Origin: Sporosarcina sp. Marseille-Q4063
GTDB lineage: Bacteria; Bacillota; Bacilli; Bacillales_A; Planococcaceae
Direction: 5' to 3'
Length of the DNA: 64,000 nt
Assembly (NCBI RefSeq): GCF_018309085.1
Contig: NZ_CP070502.1
Span: 3,777,001 to 3,841,000, forward strand
Positions 26,867-37,294 of this stretch are shown here, piece by piece. Numbering within the stretch: position 1 is the stretch's first letter; the number at the start of each line of letters is the position of its first letter. The position numbers were made by a program, and so were the translations under genes. A model generated the notes under the pieces. The model made no database searches. It was given only the letters and a program-made list of their open reading frames with translations, and had not been told where the DNA came from.

Positions 26867-26954
26867 ATGTACTTCTATGGGGAGTACATACTGACTGGTG
26901 TTCCGCTGCAAAGGTACGAAGTGCAAGAGCATCTGTGGAGAAGGAGAGAAAATA
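26867..26954 (+). ncRNA. L19-type leader of rplS mRNA
   Basis: The 5' region of the rplS transcript holds a perfect hairpin ATGTACT (26867-26873) with AGTACAT (26883-26889), then TGGTGTTCCGCTGCA and GTGCAAGAGCATC before the SD AAGGAGAG. Position, size and the GTTCCGCTG segment resemble the L19 leader known in Bacillales, thought to mediate autoregulation by L19. Boundaries are approximate. Confidence 0.6.
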
Positions 26955-27302
26955 ATGCAAAACCTAATTGCAGAAATTACTAAAGATCAGCTACGTACTG
27001 ATCTGCCAGAATTCCGTGCGGGAGACACTGTTCGTTTGCACGTAAGAATTGTTGAAGGAACGCGCGAGCGTATCCAGTTATACGAAGGTGTTGTCATTAA
27101 GCGTCGCGGTGGCGGAATTAGTGAAACGTTCACAGTTCGTAAAATCTCTAATGGTGTTGGTGTTGAACGTACATTCCCTGTACATACGCCAAAAATCGAA
27201 AAAATCGACGTTGTTCGTCGCGGTAAAGTGCGCCGTGCGAAATTGTACTACCTACGTAGTCTTCGCGGTAAAGCAGCACGTATCAAAGAAATTCGTAAAT
27301 AA
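26955..27302 (+). CDS. rplS: 50S ribosomal protein L19
   Basis: Large-subunit protein at the 30S interface, 115 aa. It has [32 protein letters not shown] and the C-terminal [21 protein letters not shown] 26955 follows AAGGAGAG; an ATG at 26898 lies inside the leader and has no SD. It is transcribed from its own promoter and ends at a terminator. Confidence 0.97.
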   Translation: MQNLIAEITKDQLRTDLPEFRAGDTVRLHVRIVEGTRERIQLYEGVVIKRRGGGISETFTVRKISNGVGVERTFPVHTPKIEKIDVVRRGKVRRAKLYYLRSLRGKAARIKEIRK

Positions 27303-27314
27303 TAAGACAAATTC

Positions 27315-27346
27315 AGGAGGCCCAAAATGTGGCCTCCTTTCTTTTT
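27315..27346 (+). terminator. Rho-independent terminator after rplS
   Basis: AGGAGGCC (27315-27322) with GGCCTCCT (27331-27338), loop of 8, then TTTCTTTTT. The lepB -35 box begins at the end of this T-run. Confidence 0.92.
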
Positions 27347-27373
27347 GCCCTAAATATGAATAGAATGTATAGT
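27345..27373 (+). promoter_or_regulatory. Possible SigA promoter for lepB
   Basis: TTGCCC (27345-27350), 17-bp spacer, TATAGT (27368-27373), 30 bp before the lepB start. Confidence 0.5.
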
Positions 27374-27402
27374 AGAGAAAGTAGATGCGGGAGGCTTGTG
27401 GA

Positions 27403-27960
27403 ATGAAAGAGAAAAAACCCAAAAATGAATCATGGGAATGGATTAAAGCTTTATTAATTGCATTCGCGTTAGCGGCACTTATTCGAGTGTTCCTTTTTAC
27501 GCCGATCGTCGTGGACGGTATTTCGATGATGCCGACATTAGAAGATGGTGACCGAATGATTGTCAACAAAATCGGCTATACAATTGGTAAGCCTGATCGT
27601 TTTGATATTGTGGTATTCCATGCACCCGAGCAAAAAGACTATATTAAACGAATTATTGGGTTACCAGGTGATACGGTAGAATATCGTGATGATATTTTAT
27701 ACATCAACGGTGAACCGCTGGAAGAGCCCTATTTAAATCAATACAAAGAAGCAGTTGCGGATAGTCCATTAACGGAAGATTTTACGCTTGAAGGAAAACT
27801 GGATAGCGAAGTTGTACCAAAAGACCATGTATTCGTTCTCGGTGATAACCGAAGGAAAAGTAAGGATTCCCGACATATCGGTGTCGTTCCGATCGACGAA
27901 ATCATCGGCAGTACGAAAATTGTATTTTGGCCATTAAAAGATTTCGGTTTTGTTGAATAA
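27403..27960 (+). CDS. lepB: Type I signal peptidase (SipS/LepB)
   Basis: Membrane serine protease that removes signal peptides from exported proteins. It is 185 aa with a single N-terminal membrane helix (about 14-33; IKALLIAFALAALIRVFLF). The catalytic serine is S41 in GISMMPTL, and the lysine K82 in YIKRIIGLPGD. The box GDNRRKSKDSR near 146 is also conserved. ATG 27403 follows CGGGAGG; the upstream ATG at 27385 precedes that SD. Confidence 0.95.
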   Translation: MKEKKPKNESWEWIKALLIAFALAALIRVFLFTPIVVDGISMMPTLEDGDRMIVNKIGYTIGKPDRFDIVVFHAPEQKDYIKRIIGLPGDTVEYRDDILYINGEPLEEPYLNQYKEAVADSPLTEDFTLEGKLDSEVVPKDHVFVLGDNRRKSKDSRHIGVVPIDEIIGSTKIVFWPLKDFGFVE

Positions 27961-27978
27961 TAGAAGGGGTTTAAAGAT

Positions 27979-28848
27979 ATGACAATTCAATGGTTTCCAG
28001 GGCATATGGCAAAAGCCCGAAGAGAAGTAACAGAACAATTAAAGTTAGTCGATATTGTTTTCGAATTAGTCGATGCCCGCCTGCCGCTTTCATCAAGAAA
28101 TCCAATGATTGATGAGGTTATCCAGCATAAACCTAGGTTGTTAATTCTCAACAAAGCGGATTTGGCGGATAGTGCTGAAACGACAAAATGGATTCAGTAT
28201 TTTAAAAATGAAGGAACGCACGCGGTTGCCATTAATTCATTTCAAGGGCAAGGTTTACAAGCGGTTACAAGAGCAGCGAAAGAGATTCTTGAACCTAGGA
28301 TCGAACGCCAAAGAAAAAGAGGAATACGACCGGGCGCGATTCGCGCAATGATCGTCGGAATTCCGAACGTGGGAAAATCAACGTTAATCAATCGTTTGGC
28401 AAAAAGAAATGTCGCAAAAACCGGGAACAAACCTGGTGTAACGAAAGCCCAACAATGGATTAAATATGAAAAAGAACTCGAATTACTGGATACGCCAGGT
28501 ATTCTGTGGCCTAAATTCGAAGATAAAGAAGCCGGTTATAAACTTGCGATTACGGGTGCGATTAAAGACACGCTTCTGAATATGGAAGATTTGGCGTTAT
28601 ACGGCCTTCGTTTTTTGGAGAAGAAATACCCGAATAGGCTTATGGAGAGATATGGTATTTCTACAGTTGGAGAAGAACAAGACGACATCATTAAGTTGTT
28701 CGACCACATTGGAGAACTTCGCAATGTTTATACCACAGGCGGCGAAGTCGATTACGATAAAGTTGCCGAAATTATTGTGCAAGATATCCGAAACGAACAT
28801 CTAGGTAAACTGACATTCGATAGTGTGGAAATTAAACAAGAAAACTAA
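27979..28848 (+). CDS. rbgA: Ribosome biogenesis GTPase RbgA (YlqF)
   Basis: Circularly permuted GTPase for a late step of 50S assembly. It is 289 aa. G4 NKADL comes first (near 54), then G1 [14 protein letters not shown] near 132 and G3 DTPGIL near 174. N-terminal [13 protein letters not shown] is the YlqF signature. SD AGAAGGGG lies upstream. rnhB follows after a terminator, the same neighbours as in B. subtilis. Confidence 0.96.
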   Translation: MTIQWFPGHMAKARREVTEQLKLVDIVFELVDARLPLSSRNPMIDEVIQHKPRLLILNKADLADSAETTKWIQYFKNEGTHAVAINSFQGQGLQAVTRAAKEILEPRIERQRKRGIRPGAIRAMIVGIPNVGKSTLINRLAKRNVAKTGNKPGVTKAQQWIKYEKELELLDTPGILWPKFEDKEAGYKLAITGAIKDTLLNMEDLALYGLRFLEKKYPNRLMERYGISTVGEEQDDIIKLFDHIGELRNVYTTGGEVDYDKVAEIIVQDIRNEHLGKLTFDSVEIKQEN

Positions 28849-28895
28849 AAGCCGATGCTAGCGCATAAATTCATGCGGCATTCGGCTTTTCTTCT
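28847..28895 (+). terminator. Rho-independent terminator after rbgA
   Basis: AAAAGCCGA (28847-28855) with TCGGCTTTT (28882-28890), with a further GCGCAT/ATGCG pairing inside, then TTCTTT. The left arm starts in the rbgA stop codon. Confidence 0.88.
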
Positions 28896-28940
28896 TTAAT
28901 TTTTAAGTTGCGGTTATAATTAAAGCGGAAGGAGAAATCC

Positions 28941-29726
28941 ATGCTAACGATAAGAGAAATTGAAGAGAAACTGAAAAATGAACATGAACCAGCAGAATGG
29001 ATTGACGAACTAAAAAATGATCAAAGAGCGGGTGTGCATAAAGCGCTTGCCCGTTGGCAACGCAATTATGAAATGAAAGAACTTCAACTACAGGAACATC
29101 AAGAGAAAATTGCGTTTGACAGGTCATATGCACCGTTTGTCGATGCCCTCGTCGCAGGTGTCGACGAAGCTGGAAGAGGGCCGTTAGCAGGTCCTGTAGT
29201 CACTGCAGCGGTAATTTTACCCGCGGAGTCACCAGAACTGGTTGGACTAGACGACTCGAAAACAATTTCAAAGGAAAAAAGGGAACAACTCGCAGAGAAA
29301 ATCCGCCAAGTCGCACTCGCTTATTCCATAAATATTCAACCCGCCAATAAAATCGATGAACTTAATATTTACGCGGCCACCCGCGCATCAATGGAAAAAG
29401 CGGTAGAGGAACTTGCACTTCAACCGGATTTTGTAATTGCAGATGCGATGTCACTTAACACGAAAAGCCCAACAGCATCCGTAGTCAAAGCCGACGCACA
29501 AAGTTTAGCCGTCGCCGCAGCATCAATACTCGCAAAAACAACACGTGATTCAATAATGGACACAATACATAAAGATTTTCCACAGTACAATTTCACAAAA
29601 AATGCAGGATACGGCACCGCCGAGCACCTATCCGCCATACAAGAATACGGTCCATGTGAACACCATAGAAAAACTTTCGAACCAATAAAATCAATTATTG
29701 CTGATGAAACTAGTATTCTTATTTAA
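28941..29726 (+). CDS. rnhB: Ribonuclease HII
   Basis: Cleaves the RNA strand of RNA-DNA hybrids and removes single ribonucleotides from DNA. It is 261 aa. The N-terminal helical region (1-70) is followed by VAGVDEAGRGPLAGPV (near 70-85) with the catalytic Asp-Glu, then LDDSK, and DAM near 168. AAGGAG precedes the ATG; a TATAAT at 28915-28920 is a likely -10 but the -35 is weak. In B. subtilis ylqG and ylqH follow; here an IS-bearing spacer leads to sucC. Confidence 0.95.
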   Translation: MLTIREIEEKLKNEHEPAEWIDELKNDQRAGVHKALARWQRNYEMKELQLQEHQEKIAFDRSYAPFVDALVAGVDEAGRGPLAGPVVTAAVILPAESPELVGLDDSKTISKEKREQLAEKIRQVALAYSINIQPANKIDELNIYAATRASMEKAVEELALQPDFVIADAMSLNTKSPTASVVKADAQSLAVAAASILAKTTRDSIMDTIHKDFPQYNFTKNAGYGTAEHLSAIQEYGPCEHHRKTFEPIKSIIADETSILI

Positions 29727-29803
29727 GAGGATGAGAACCACTTTCTCTTTGAGGAGTAAAAGTAGAATTTGTTTATGACAATATAAATAAAATGGAATCT
29801 GTA

Positions 29804-29828
29804 GTTGATTGGAGTGTAGGGTGGTGAC
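29804..29828. repeat. GC-rich dispersed repeat, left fragment
   Basis: GTTGATTGGAGTG followed by the 10-bp GGGTGGTGAC. It continues on the other side of the insertion sequence at 31466. Without the IS the two pieces form one element of about 131 bp, starting GTTGATT and ending AATCAAC. Confidence 0.75.
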
Positions 29829-31455
29829 CATATACGTCAACTTAAGAAAAAATGATTAATATTCCTCTAAAGATGGTATAGATATTTACCATTTATAAAA
29901 AGGAGGATTCAATTATGAAAAACAAACATTCCGTTTTCACATTGAAACAACTGTTTGATTTTCTGTCGCCCAATCGAACTTTCTAAAATTGCCAAGGATA
30001 CGAAATTCATACAAAGAAATCGTCAATTGAGTGTCATCAAATTTCTTGAAATTCTTTTTGCTGAACCCGGAAATATCGCAAAAAAATCTTTAACTGAACT
30101 ATGTTTAGGTCTATCTCACGTCGGTGTAACTATGTCCAAACAAGGTTTTGATAAAAAGTTTAATGAGAATTCAGTCGCGTTTTTGAAAGCAGTTTTTCTT
30201 GCGTTGTTTACGATACAAATGAAGCTATCTATAGATAAAACAACTATTAATAGCACAATCGACTTTAATACGGTTCGGATTTTAGATGGAACGTCAATTA
30301 AGCTCACCAAAAAACTCCAGTTTTTTTATCCAGGGACTGTAGATGCAGGAGCTAAGTGCCAAATCGAGTTTGATTATCTAACAGGAAGGTTTATATATAT
30401 GGAAATTCAAGCTGGAAAAGCGGGAGATAGTGCTTCGGGAATCAAGCGGCTAGAATCACTTCAGAAAAATGATTTAATTCTTCAAGACCTTGGTTATTTT
30501 CAATATAAGATATTTGAAAAGGTAGATGGAAAGCAAGCTTTTTATGTGTCACGCGCTCCGGCAGATACAATGTTTTACGTAGACCATCCAAATCCTCGGT
30601 ATCATAAAGATGGCAAGATCATGAAAATGTATGCCTATGAACGGCTTTATCTCGAGGAAGAATTAAAGACAATGAAACGAGGAACAATACGGGAATATCC
30701 GAAGGTCTATTTGGGAAAACAAGCAAAATATCCGACTCGACTGGTAATTTATCGAATGACCCATGAACAAGAGCAAAGACAAGAAGAACGGATTAAAAGA
30801 CGTGGACAAACGAAACCAGGTAAAATCAAGAAAAAATCTTATGATGTATCAAGTATCTCGGTCTATGTAACGAATCTTCCACAAAAAGTGCCGGCAGAAG
30901 AGGTCCCTCAATTATATCGGTATCGTTGGCAAGTTGAGCTTGTTTTTAAGTCATGGAAATCAGATATGGAGGTTGATTTCTATCGAAATATGAAAAAAGA
31001 GCGATGGGAGTGTCACTTTTATGCGGAATTAATTCTTTTACTCCTTAGCTTATTAATTACTTATCAGCTTCGGGTTTATTTTAAAGAAGAAAGAGATATC
31101 ATTCTAAGCGAACAAATCACAATGTGTGAGGTTAGTAAGAGGATTTGGAAAATTTGGCAAGCAAGGGATCAATTGGAGTGGGAAAATCTTATCAACGAAT
31201 TAATAAAAGGGTTGGCCAGGCTCGGTCGTAAAAATATAAAGAAAATAAAACCAAGAACTGACCAACAACAAAAATAAAACAATCAAATTTTTAAAAGAGA
31301 ATGGGGTGTGTCTTATTTAGTAATGCCAACAATCTTAAGCATTTACTGAACGATTCCCTTTAGACGAATAAGGTAAACATTTTTCGGCGAAACATTGTGT
31401 TTTATTGAAAATTTGATGATGAAGAGCTGGTTTAAAGCTTAAGTTGACGTATATG
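29829..31455 (+). mobile_element. IS4-family insertion sequence, complete ends
   Basis: Ends are perfect 18-bp inverted repeats: CATATACGTCAACTTAAG (29829-29846) and its reverse complement (31438-31455). The same 10 bp, GGGTGGTGAC, flanks both ends (29819-29828 and 31456-31465), a target-site duplication of the size known for IS4/IS231-type elements. Total length is 1627 bp with one transposase gene. A small hairpin (29873-29878 with 29887-29892) precedes the transposase SD, a feature often seen in IS to limit read-through expression. Confidence 0.92.
29915..31277 (+). pseudogene. IS4-family transposase, frameshifted near the N-terminus
   Basis: DDE transposase of the IS4 family. AGGAGG at 29901-29906 precedes ATG 29915, which reads MKNKHSVFTLKQLFDFLS and hits a stop at 29984. 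The rest is open in the +1 frame from TTG 29955 to 31277 (440 aa). Removing one C from the CCC at 29969-29971 joins the frames as FDFLSPIELSKIAK. The IS4 signature Y-x2-R-x3-E-x6-K is intact (YRYRWQVELVFKSWK, near 30919). I infer a single-base insertion that inactivates or weakens it; programmed frameshifting is less likely for this family. Confidence 0.8.
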
Positions 31456-31571
31456 GGGTGGTGACTCCAGCGGAATCAGCGAGATAGCCGAGACCCCACA
31501 GGGAGCGCTGCGCGGACGAGGAGGCTCGGCGCTCGCCCGCAGGAAAGCGTCCGCCCGAAACGGAAATCAAC
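31456..31571. repeat. GC-rich dispersed repeat, right fragment
   Basis: Starts with the target-site copy GGGTGGTGAC, then TCCAGCGGAATCAGCGAG, CCGAGACCCCACAGG, GAGGAGGCTCGGCGC, CGCCCGCAGGAAAGCG and ends GAAACGGAAATCAAC. Its GC content is far above the surroundings. This type of element is widespread between genes in Bacillales genomes; no function is known to me. The 490 bp between the transposase and sucC hold the IS right end, this fragment, and the sucC promoter; the rest (31572-31688) shows nothing clear. Confidence 0.8.
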
Positions 31572-31688
31572 GGTATATACAGCAAAGTCAAATAAGTAAA
31601 AAATGAATTGCTTAGGCACTTGTTTAATAAAATCGATGTAAAAGAAAAAACTACCAAGTGCAAGTTTCGACATTTTGGACGTCATATG

Positions 31689-31717
31689 TGGACATTGTTT
31701 GACATCTTTATTACAAT
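31689..31717 (+). promoter_or_regulatory. Possible SigA promoter for sucCD
   Basis: TGGACA (31689-31694), 17-bp spacer, TACAAT (31712-31717), 50 bp before the sucC start. Confidence 0.5.
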
Positions 31718-31767
31718 AGATAGGGCAGTAAATTAAAAGAGTTATAAGTTTGATTGGAGGATGTAAG

Positions 31768-32928
31768 ATGAATATCCATGAATATCAAGGGAAGCAGCTT
31801 TTACGCGATTATGGTGTAGCTGTTTCAAACGGAATTGTCGCGTTTTCTCCGGAAGAAGCGGTTAAGGCAGCAAAGCAACTAAGCACAGAAGTTTATGTTG
31901 TTAAAGCACAAATACACGCAGGTGGCCGCGGTAAAGCAGGCGGTGTCAAGATTGCAAAAAACCTTGACGAAGTACGTGCATATGCAAAAGAACTACTCGG
32001 TAAAATTCTCGTAACTGAACAAACGGGTCCAGAAGGTAAAGAAGTTAAACGTCTTCTTATCGAAGAAGGTTCCAATATCGAGAAAGAATATTACATAGGC
32101 CTAGTGCTAGATAGCGCAACTGACCGTGTAACGCTTATGGGATCTGAAGAAGGCGGCGTAGACATTGAAGCAGTAGCTGAAGCAACGCCTGAAAAGATTT
32201 TCAAAGAAATCATTGACCCAGTTGTCGGCTTGACTGGATTCCAAGCACGTCGTATGGCATTCAACATGAATATTCCAAAGAAACTTGTAAACAAGGCAGC
32301 TAACTTCATGTTAGGTCTTTACAAAGTATTCGTTGAAAAAGATGCATCTACAGTAGAAATCAACCCATTGGTTACTACAGCAGAAGGCAACATCTTAGCA
32401 TTAGATGCGAAGTTTAACTTCGATGAAAGCGCATTATACCGTCACAAAGACATCGTAGAACTGCGTGACTTTGACGAAGAAGATCCAAAAGAAATCGAAG
32501 CTTCAAAATATGACCTAAGCTATATTTCTCTTGATGGAAATATCGGTTGCATGGTTAACGGTGCTGGTCTTGCGATGGCTACGATGGATACAATCAACTA
32601 CTACGGCGGCTCACCCGCTAATTTCCTTGACGTTGGGGGCGGTGCAACTGCAGAGAAAGTTACAGAAGCATTCAAAATCATTCTTTCAGATGAGGCTGTT
32701 AAAGGAATTTTCGTTAACATATTCGGTGGAATTATGAAGTGCGACGTTATTGCAGAAGGCGTAATCACTGCAGCTAAAGAAGTAGGTCTGCAAGTGCCAC
32801 TAGTCGTGCGTTTGGAAGGTACAAACGTTGATAAAGGGAAAGCTTTATTGAACGAATCAGGACTTAACATCATCGCTGCAGGTTCAATGGCAGACGGTGC
32901 ACAAAAGATTGTTGAACTCGTAGGCTAA
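31768..32928 (+). CDS. sucC: Succinyl-CoA synthetase, beta subunit
   Basis: TCA-cycle enzyme subunit (succinyl-CoA to succinate with nucleoside triphosphate). It is 386 aa. An ATP-grasp domain occupies about 1-240 ([36 protein letters not shown]). The C-terminal CoA-ligase domain has [21 protein letters not shown] and [16 protein letters not shown] 31768 follows TTGGAGG; the TTG at 31750 upstream has no SD. sucD follows 17 bp later. Confidence 0.97.
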   Translation: MNIHEYQGKQLLRDYGVAVSNGIVAFSPEEAVKAAKQLSTEVYVVKAQIHAGGRGKAGGVKIAKNLDEVRAYAKELLGKILVTEQTGPEGKEVKRLLIEEGSNIEKEYYIGLVLDSATDRVTLMGSEEGGVDIEAVAEATPEKIFKEIIDPVVGLTGFQARRMAFNMNIPKKLVNKAANFMLGLYKVFVEKDASTVEINPLVTTAEGNILALDAKFNFDESALYRHKDIVELRDFDEEDPKEIEASKYDLSYISLDGNIGCMVNGAGLAMATMDTINYYGGSPANFLDVGGGATAEKVTEAFKIILSDEAVKGIFVNIFGGIMKCDVIAEGVITAAKEVGLQVPLVVRLEGTNVDKGKALLNESGLNIIAAGSMADGAQKIVELVG

Positions 32929-32945
32929 GAAAGGCAGGGACAAAC

Positions 32946-33848
32946 ATGAGTATTTATATTAATAAAGATACAAAAGTTCTCGTACAAGGAATTACAGGTT
33001 CTACAGCGCTTTTCCATACGAAAGAAATGCTTGAGTATGGAACGAAAATTGTTGCTGGGGTTACGCCTGGAAGAGGCGGCGAAACTGCTGAAGGCGTACC
33101 AGTTTTCAATACAGTTGAAGAAGCTGTAAAAGAAACAGGTGCAAACGTTTCAGTAATTTATGTTCCGGCTCCATTCGCTGCAGATGCAATTATGGAAGCG
33201 GTAGACGCTGAACTTGATATGGCTATCTGTATCACAGAACATATTCCAATTTTAGATATGGTTAAAGTTAAACGTTATATGGAAGGCAAGAAAACACGTC
33301 TTGTCGGCCCGAACTGTCCAGGTGTTATTACATCTGACGAGTGTAAAATTGGTATTATGCCAGGATACATTCATACAAAAGGCCACGTAGGCGTTGTTTC
33401 CCGTTCAGGTACATTGACGTATGAAGCTGTACATCAGTTAAGCCAAGCGGGTATCGGTCAAACAACAGCTGTTGGAATCGGCGGAGACCCTGTAAACGGG
33501 ACAAACTTCATCGATGTTCTCAAGGAGTTCAACGAAGATCCTGAGACATATGCAGTCGTTATGATTGGTGAAATTGGCGGTTCAGCTGAAGAAGAAGCGG
33601 CTGAATGGATCAAAGAAAACATGACGAAGCCAGTTGTTGGTTTCATCGGCGGACAAACAGCTCCAGAAGGAAAACGTATGGGCCATGCTGGCGCTATCAT
33701 TTCCGGTGGAAAAGGTACTGCAGCTGAAAAAATCAAAGCGCTAAACGCTGCTGGTGTTGAAACTGCAGATACGCCGTCCGTTATTGGTGAAACTTTAATT
33801 AAAGTAATTAAAGAAAAAGGTCTTTACGAACAGTGTAAAACTCATTAA
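32946..33848 (+). CDS. sucD: Succinyl-CoA synthetase, alpha subunit
   Basis: CoA-binding, phosphohistidine-forming subunit, 300 aa. [13 protein letters not shown] near the N-terminus binds CoA; the active histidine lies in [14 protein letters not shown] near 245. [11 protein letters not shown] is also typical. AGGCAGGGA precedes the ATG. The pair ends at a strong terminator. Confidence 0.97.
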   Translation: MSIYINKDTKVLVQGITGSTALFHTKEMLEYGTKIVAGVTPGRGGETAEGVPVFNTVEEAVKETGANVSVIYVPAPFAADAIMEAVDAELDMAICITEHIPILDMVKVKRYMEGKKTRLVGPNCPGVITSDECKIGIMPGYIHTKGHVGVVSRSGTLTYEAVHQLSQAGIGQTTAVGIGGDPVNGTNFIDVLKEFNEDPETYAVVMIGEIGGSAEEEAAEWIKENMTKPVVGFIGGQTAPEGKRMGHAGAIISGGKGTAAEKIKALNAAGVETADTPSVIGETLIKVIKEKGLYEQCKTH

Positions 33849-33855
33849 TATAGAA

Positions 33856-33892
33856 GGTGCAGTGTATTCTGAAAATACACTGCACTTTTTTT
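33856..33892 (+). terminator. Rho-independent terminator after sucD
   Basis: GTGCAGTGTATT (33857-33868) pairs perfectly with AATACACTGCAC (33874-33885), loop CTGAA, then a T-run. Confidence 0.95.
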
Positions 33893-33910
33893 AATTCATG
33901 ATAGGGAGAC

Positions 33911-34804
33911 ATGCGAGTGAAATTAACAGATGGAGAAAAAAGGTTATTAGCATTGCATTATCTATTACCAATTCCGAAAAACCGATTGAACGCTCTTTAT
34001 GAGATCGATCCCAATCTTGAAAAGCTTCATACATATTCGGCTGAACGACTGGCATTTTTACTCCGAATCAAGATAGAAAAAGCAGTCTATTTAAAGGAGA
34101 ATTTCCTGAAAAACTTATCTACTCCGTATGATTTGCTCTATAAAAAGCATAGAATAACCCCAATTCCATTCACGCATTCCTTATACCCTAAAAGGTTATT
34201 AGAATTGATAGATCCCCCGACTATTTTGTATACAAAAGGCGATACGTCGATTTTGGCTGAAAAGTTTAAAGTGGCGATTATCGGGTCGCGTAAAGCAACT
34301 GTTTATTCGGAAAATGCAATGTCGTTAATCGTTCCGCCACTTGTGGAGAACAACACTGTTATTGTGTCCGGACTTGCAAAAGGTGCAGACGCGATGGCCC
34401 ATAAAGCCGCAATTTTTTACGGTGGAAAAACGATTGCCGTCCTTGGACATGGATTATTTCATCTTTATCCATATGAAAACAAAGAATTAGCAAATGAAAT
34501 AAGCGAAAACCATCTATTAATTTCAGAATATCCTTCCTATGTAAAACCAGAAAGATGGACATTCCCGATGCGCAACCGTATCATTAGTGGGTTGTCTGAC
34601 GCAGTCATTGTGACAGAATCCGCAAGTAAGAGCGGAACGATGAGTACAGTTGAACATGCGCTTGATCACGGGAAACACATCTTTGCTGTTCCTGGGTCTG
34701 TCATGTCAAGTCTTTCAGAAGGTCCAAATCAGCTCATAGATGAAGGTGCACGGCCATTGTGGAATGGTTTTCAAGTGGTTGGTTCGCTACTTAATCAAAT
34801 CTAA
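33911..34804 (+). CDS. dprA: DNA processing protein DprA (Smf)
   Basis: Loads RecA on incoming single-stranded DNA during transformation. It is 297 aa. The N-terminal helical part (1-75) is followed by the Rossmann-like DprA fold: [16 protein letters not shown] near 120, [16 protein letters not shown] near 155, [12 protein letters not shown] near 218, and [11 protein letters not shown] near 242. GGGAG precedes the ATG (a GTG two codons later is possible). It does not by itself show that the organism is competent. Confidence 0.94.
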   Translation: MRVKLTDGEKRLLALHYLLPIPKNRLNALYEIDPNLEKLHTYSAERLAFLLRIKIEKAVYLKENFLKNLSTPYDLLYKKHRITPIPFTHSLYPKRLLELIDPPTILYTKGDTSILAEKFKVAIIGSRKATVYSENAMSLIVPPLVENNTVIVSGLAKGADAMAHKAAIFYGGKTIAVLGHGLFHLYPYENKELANEISENHLLISEYPSYVKPERWTFPMRNRIISGLSDAVIVTESASKSGTMSTVEHALDHGKHIFAVPGSVMSSLSEGPNQLIDEGARPLWNGFQVVGSLLNQI

Positions 34805-34917
34805 CAAATCATAAATTATACTGGATAATTTGCTTTTATTTGAAATCTAGTATACATTTTGCAACAGATATTCTTTTGTGGAATAAATACAAAACCTCTA
34901 TAAGGGGGAAGAATGAT

Positions 34918-36993
34918 ATGGCAGATTATTTAGTAATTGTAGAATCCCCAGCTAAAGCCAAAACGATAGAACGCTATCTAGGGAAAAAATATAAAGTAAG
35001 AGCATCACTTGGTCATTTAAGAGATCTTCCGAAAAGTCAAATGGGTGTCGATACCGAAAATAATTACGAACCGAAATATATTACAATTCGTGGTAAAGGC
35101 CCAATCCTGCAAGAATTAAAGAAAGATGCAAAAAAAGTCAAGAAAATCTATCTCGCGGCTGACCCCGACAGAGAAGGGGAAGCAATTGCCTGGCATTTGG
35201 CGCATCAACTTGGTGTAGACATTGAATCTGAATGTCGAGTCGTCTTTAACGAAATAACGAAGGATGCCATCAAAGCATCTTTTAAAAACCCGCGTCCAAT
35301 AGATATGGATCTGGTCGACTCGCAACAAGCGCGAAGAATTTTAGATCGTCTGGTCGGCTATAATATCAGTCCGATTCTTTGGAAAAAAGTCAAGAAAGGG
35401 CTTTCAGCCGGACGGGTTCAGTCTGTTGCGCTTCGCTTGATCATTGACCGAGAAAATGAAATTAATGCGTTCGAACCAGTTGAATACTGGAGCATTTCAG
35501 GTCAATTCGGAAAAGGGAAATCAGTATTCGAGGCAGCTTTCTTTGGAGATGCGAAGAAAAAAGTTGAACTATCCAATAAAGAAGAAGTTGACGCGGTACT
35601 AGGAAAGATAGAAGGCGATAGTTTTGAAGTTGCAGATGTTGTAAAAAGAGAACGTAGACGTAATCCAGCATTACCATTCACAACATCTTCTTTGCAACAA
35701 GAAGCGGCGCGCAAACTTAATTTCCGGGCGCGAAAAACAATGATGATAGCGCAGCAATTATACGAGGGCATAAAGGTCGGTAAAGAAGGAAACATCGGGT
35801 TAATCACTTATATGAGAACAGACTCTTCCCGAATTGCTGACAGTGCTGTCGAAGAGGCTAAGTCATTCATTGAAACGACTTATGGAAATGAATTTTTAGC
35901 AACAGCCAAAGCCGCTGCTAAAAAAACCAAGTCAAATACACAGGATGCACATGAAGCGATACGTCCTACATCGGTAATGCGACCACCTGCGGCAATGAAG
36001 GCATACTTAACGAGAGACCAACTTCGTTTATACAAGCTAATTTGGGAACGTCTTGTCGCAAGTCAAATGGCGCCAGCTGTTCTTGATACAGTGAGAGTCG
36101 ATTTAGTAAACGGTGATGTTCGTTTTCGTGCGACTGGATCCCAGGTGAAGTTTGAAGGATTTATGAAAGTGTATGTCGAGGGCGATGATGATAAAAAAGA
36201 AGAGAAAGACCGGATATTGCCTCCGCTTGAAAAAGGCGAGCATATAAAATATGAAGATATTGAACCGACTCAGCATTTCACACAGCCACCTCCGAGGTTT
36301 ACAGAAGCTCGACTTGTGCGTACTCTTGAAGAGTTGGGAATAGGGCGACCATCGACATTTGCGCCAACACTTGATACGATACAAAGACGTGGATATGTTA
36401 CGCTAGATGCAAAACGTTTTATACCGACAGAACTCGGTGGCATCGTGCATCATGCCGTTAACGAATTTTTCCCCGATATTATTGACGTTGAGTTTACCGC
36501 GCAAATGGAAAAAGAACTCGATGATGTCGAAGAAGGAAATAAAAAATGGGTTAATGTAATTGATAAATTTTATAAAGACTTTGAAAAACATGTTCAGTTC
36601 GCAGATGCTGAAATGGAGAAAATTGAAATTAAAGATGAACCAGCTGGCGAAGACTGCGAGAAATGCGGCGAGCCAATGGTTTACAAACTTGGTCGATACG
36701 GAAAATTCATGGCTTGCTCCGGTTTCCCGGATTGTCGAAATACAAAGGCAATCATGAAACCAATCGGAGTTCCATGTCCGAGCTGTAAAGAAGGTCAAGT
36801 TGTCGAACGAAGAAGTAAAACTAGACGTATCTTTTTCGGTTGCGACCGCTACCCGGAATGCGAATACGTGTCATGGGATAAGCCGGTTGCCAGACCTTGT
36901 CCAAAATGTGACAATACGTTAATCGAAAAGAAATCCAAAAAAGGTGTTAACATACAATGTACTGAATGCGAGTATAAAGAGGATTTACAATAG
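34918..36993 (+). CDS. topA: DNA topoisomerase I
   Basis: Type IA enzyme relaxing negative supercoils. It is 691 aa. The Toprim domain has [17 protein letters not shown] (7-23) and [16 protein letters not shown] (near 80). The active-site tyrosine is Y298 in LITYMRTDS. Three C-terminal zinc ribbons are seen: CEKCG...CSGFPDC, CPSC...CDRYPEC and CPKCD...CTEC (about 580-690). ATG 34918 follows AGGGGGAAG; the frame open from 34840 is upstream of the SD. A weak promoter candidate, TTTGCT-16 bp-TATACA, lies at 34829-34856. Confidence 0.97.
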   Translation: MADYLVIVESPAKAKTIERYLGKKYKVRASLGHLRDLPKSQMGVDTENNYEPKYITIRGKGPILQELKKDAKKVKKIYLAADPDREGEAIAWHLAHQLGVDIESECRVVFNEITKDAIKASFKNPRPIDMDLVDSQQARRILDRLVGYNISPILWKKVKKGLSAGRVQSVALRLIIDRENEINAFEPVEYWSISGQFGKGKSVFEAAFFGDAKKKVELSNKEEVDAVLGKIEGDSFEVADVVKRERRRNPALPFTTSSLQQEAARKLNFRARKTMMIAQQLYEGIKVGKEGNIGLITYMRTDSSRIADSAVEEAKSFIETTYGNEFLATAKAAAKKTKSNTQDAHEAIRPTSVMRPPAAMKAYLTRDQLRLYKLIWERLVASQMAPAVLDTVRVDLVNGDVRFRATGSQVKFEGFMKVYVEGDDDKKEEKDRILPPLEKGEHIKYEDIEPTQHFTQPPPRFTEARLVRTLEELGIGRPSTFAPTLDTIQRRGYVTLDAKRFIPTELGGIVHHAVNEFFPDIIDVEFTAQMEKELDDVEEGNKKWVNVIDKFYKDFEKHVQFADAEMEKIEIKDEPAGEDCEKCGEPMVYKLGRYGKFMACSGFPDCRNTKAIMKPIGVPCPSCKEGQVVERRSKTRRIFFGCDRYPECEYVSWDKPVARPCPKCDNTLIEKKSKKGVNIQCTECEYKEDLQ

Positions 36994-37009
36994 GAAACTT
37001 GCAAGAAGT

Positions 37010-37033
37010 GAGGGGCGCCTGCTCCTCTTTTTT
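37010..37033 (+). terminator. Rho-independent terminator after topA
   Basis: GAGGGGC (37010-37016) with GCTCCTC (37021-37027), one G-U pair, loop GCCT, then TTTTTT. In the rest of the 301-bp gap before xerC I see only a small TATAGTT/AACTATA hairpin (37082-37099) and the xerC promoter. Confidence 0.8.
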
Positions 37034-37235
37034 GTGCGAAGGATCAAAGACATCGAATTTAAACATAAATCTAGTAAGTGTTATAGTTGATGAACTATAG
37101 CCATCTATTGTATAGTAAGCAATGGACACTTCCGAATTTAGAAACTAATCTGCATCTTGCCAATTGAGGAGCAATTCGTTCAACGAGCAATAAACAAATG
37201 ATGAAAAATTTTCCCAACAATCAAGCGAATTACTG

Positions 37236-37263
37236 TTCAATTTAATTTTTATTTTGCTATACT
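37236..37263 (+). promoter_or_regulatory. Extended -10 promoter for xerC-hslVU
   Basis: TATACT (37258-37263) preceded by TGC; a weak -35, TTCAAT, is at 37236-37241. Confidence 0.55.
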
Positions 37264-37294
37264 AGAATAGGTTTGCATCGAGGGGGCAAATTGT

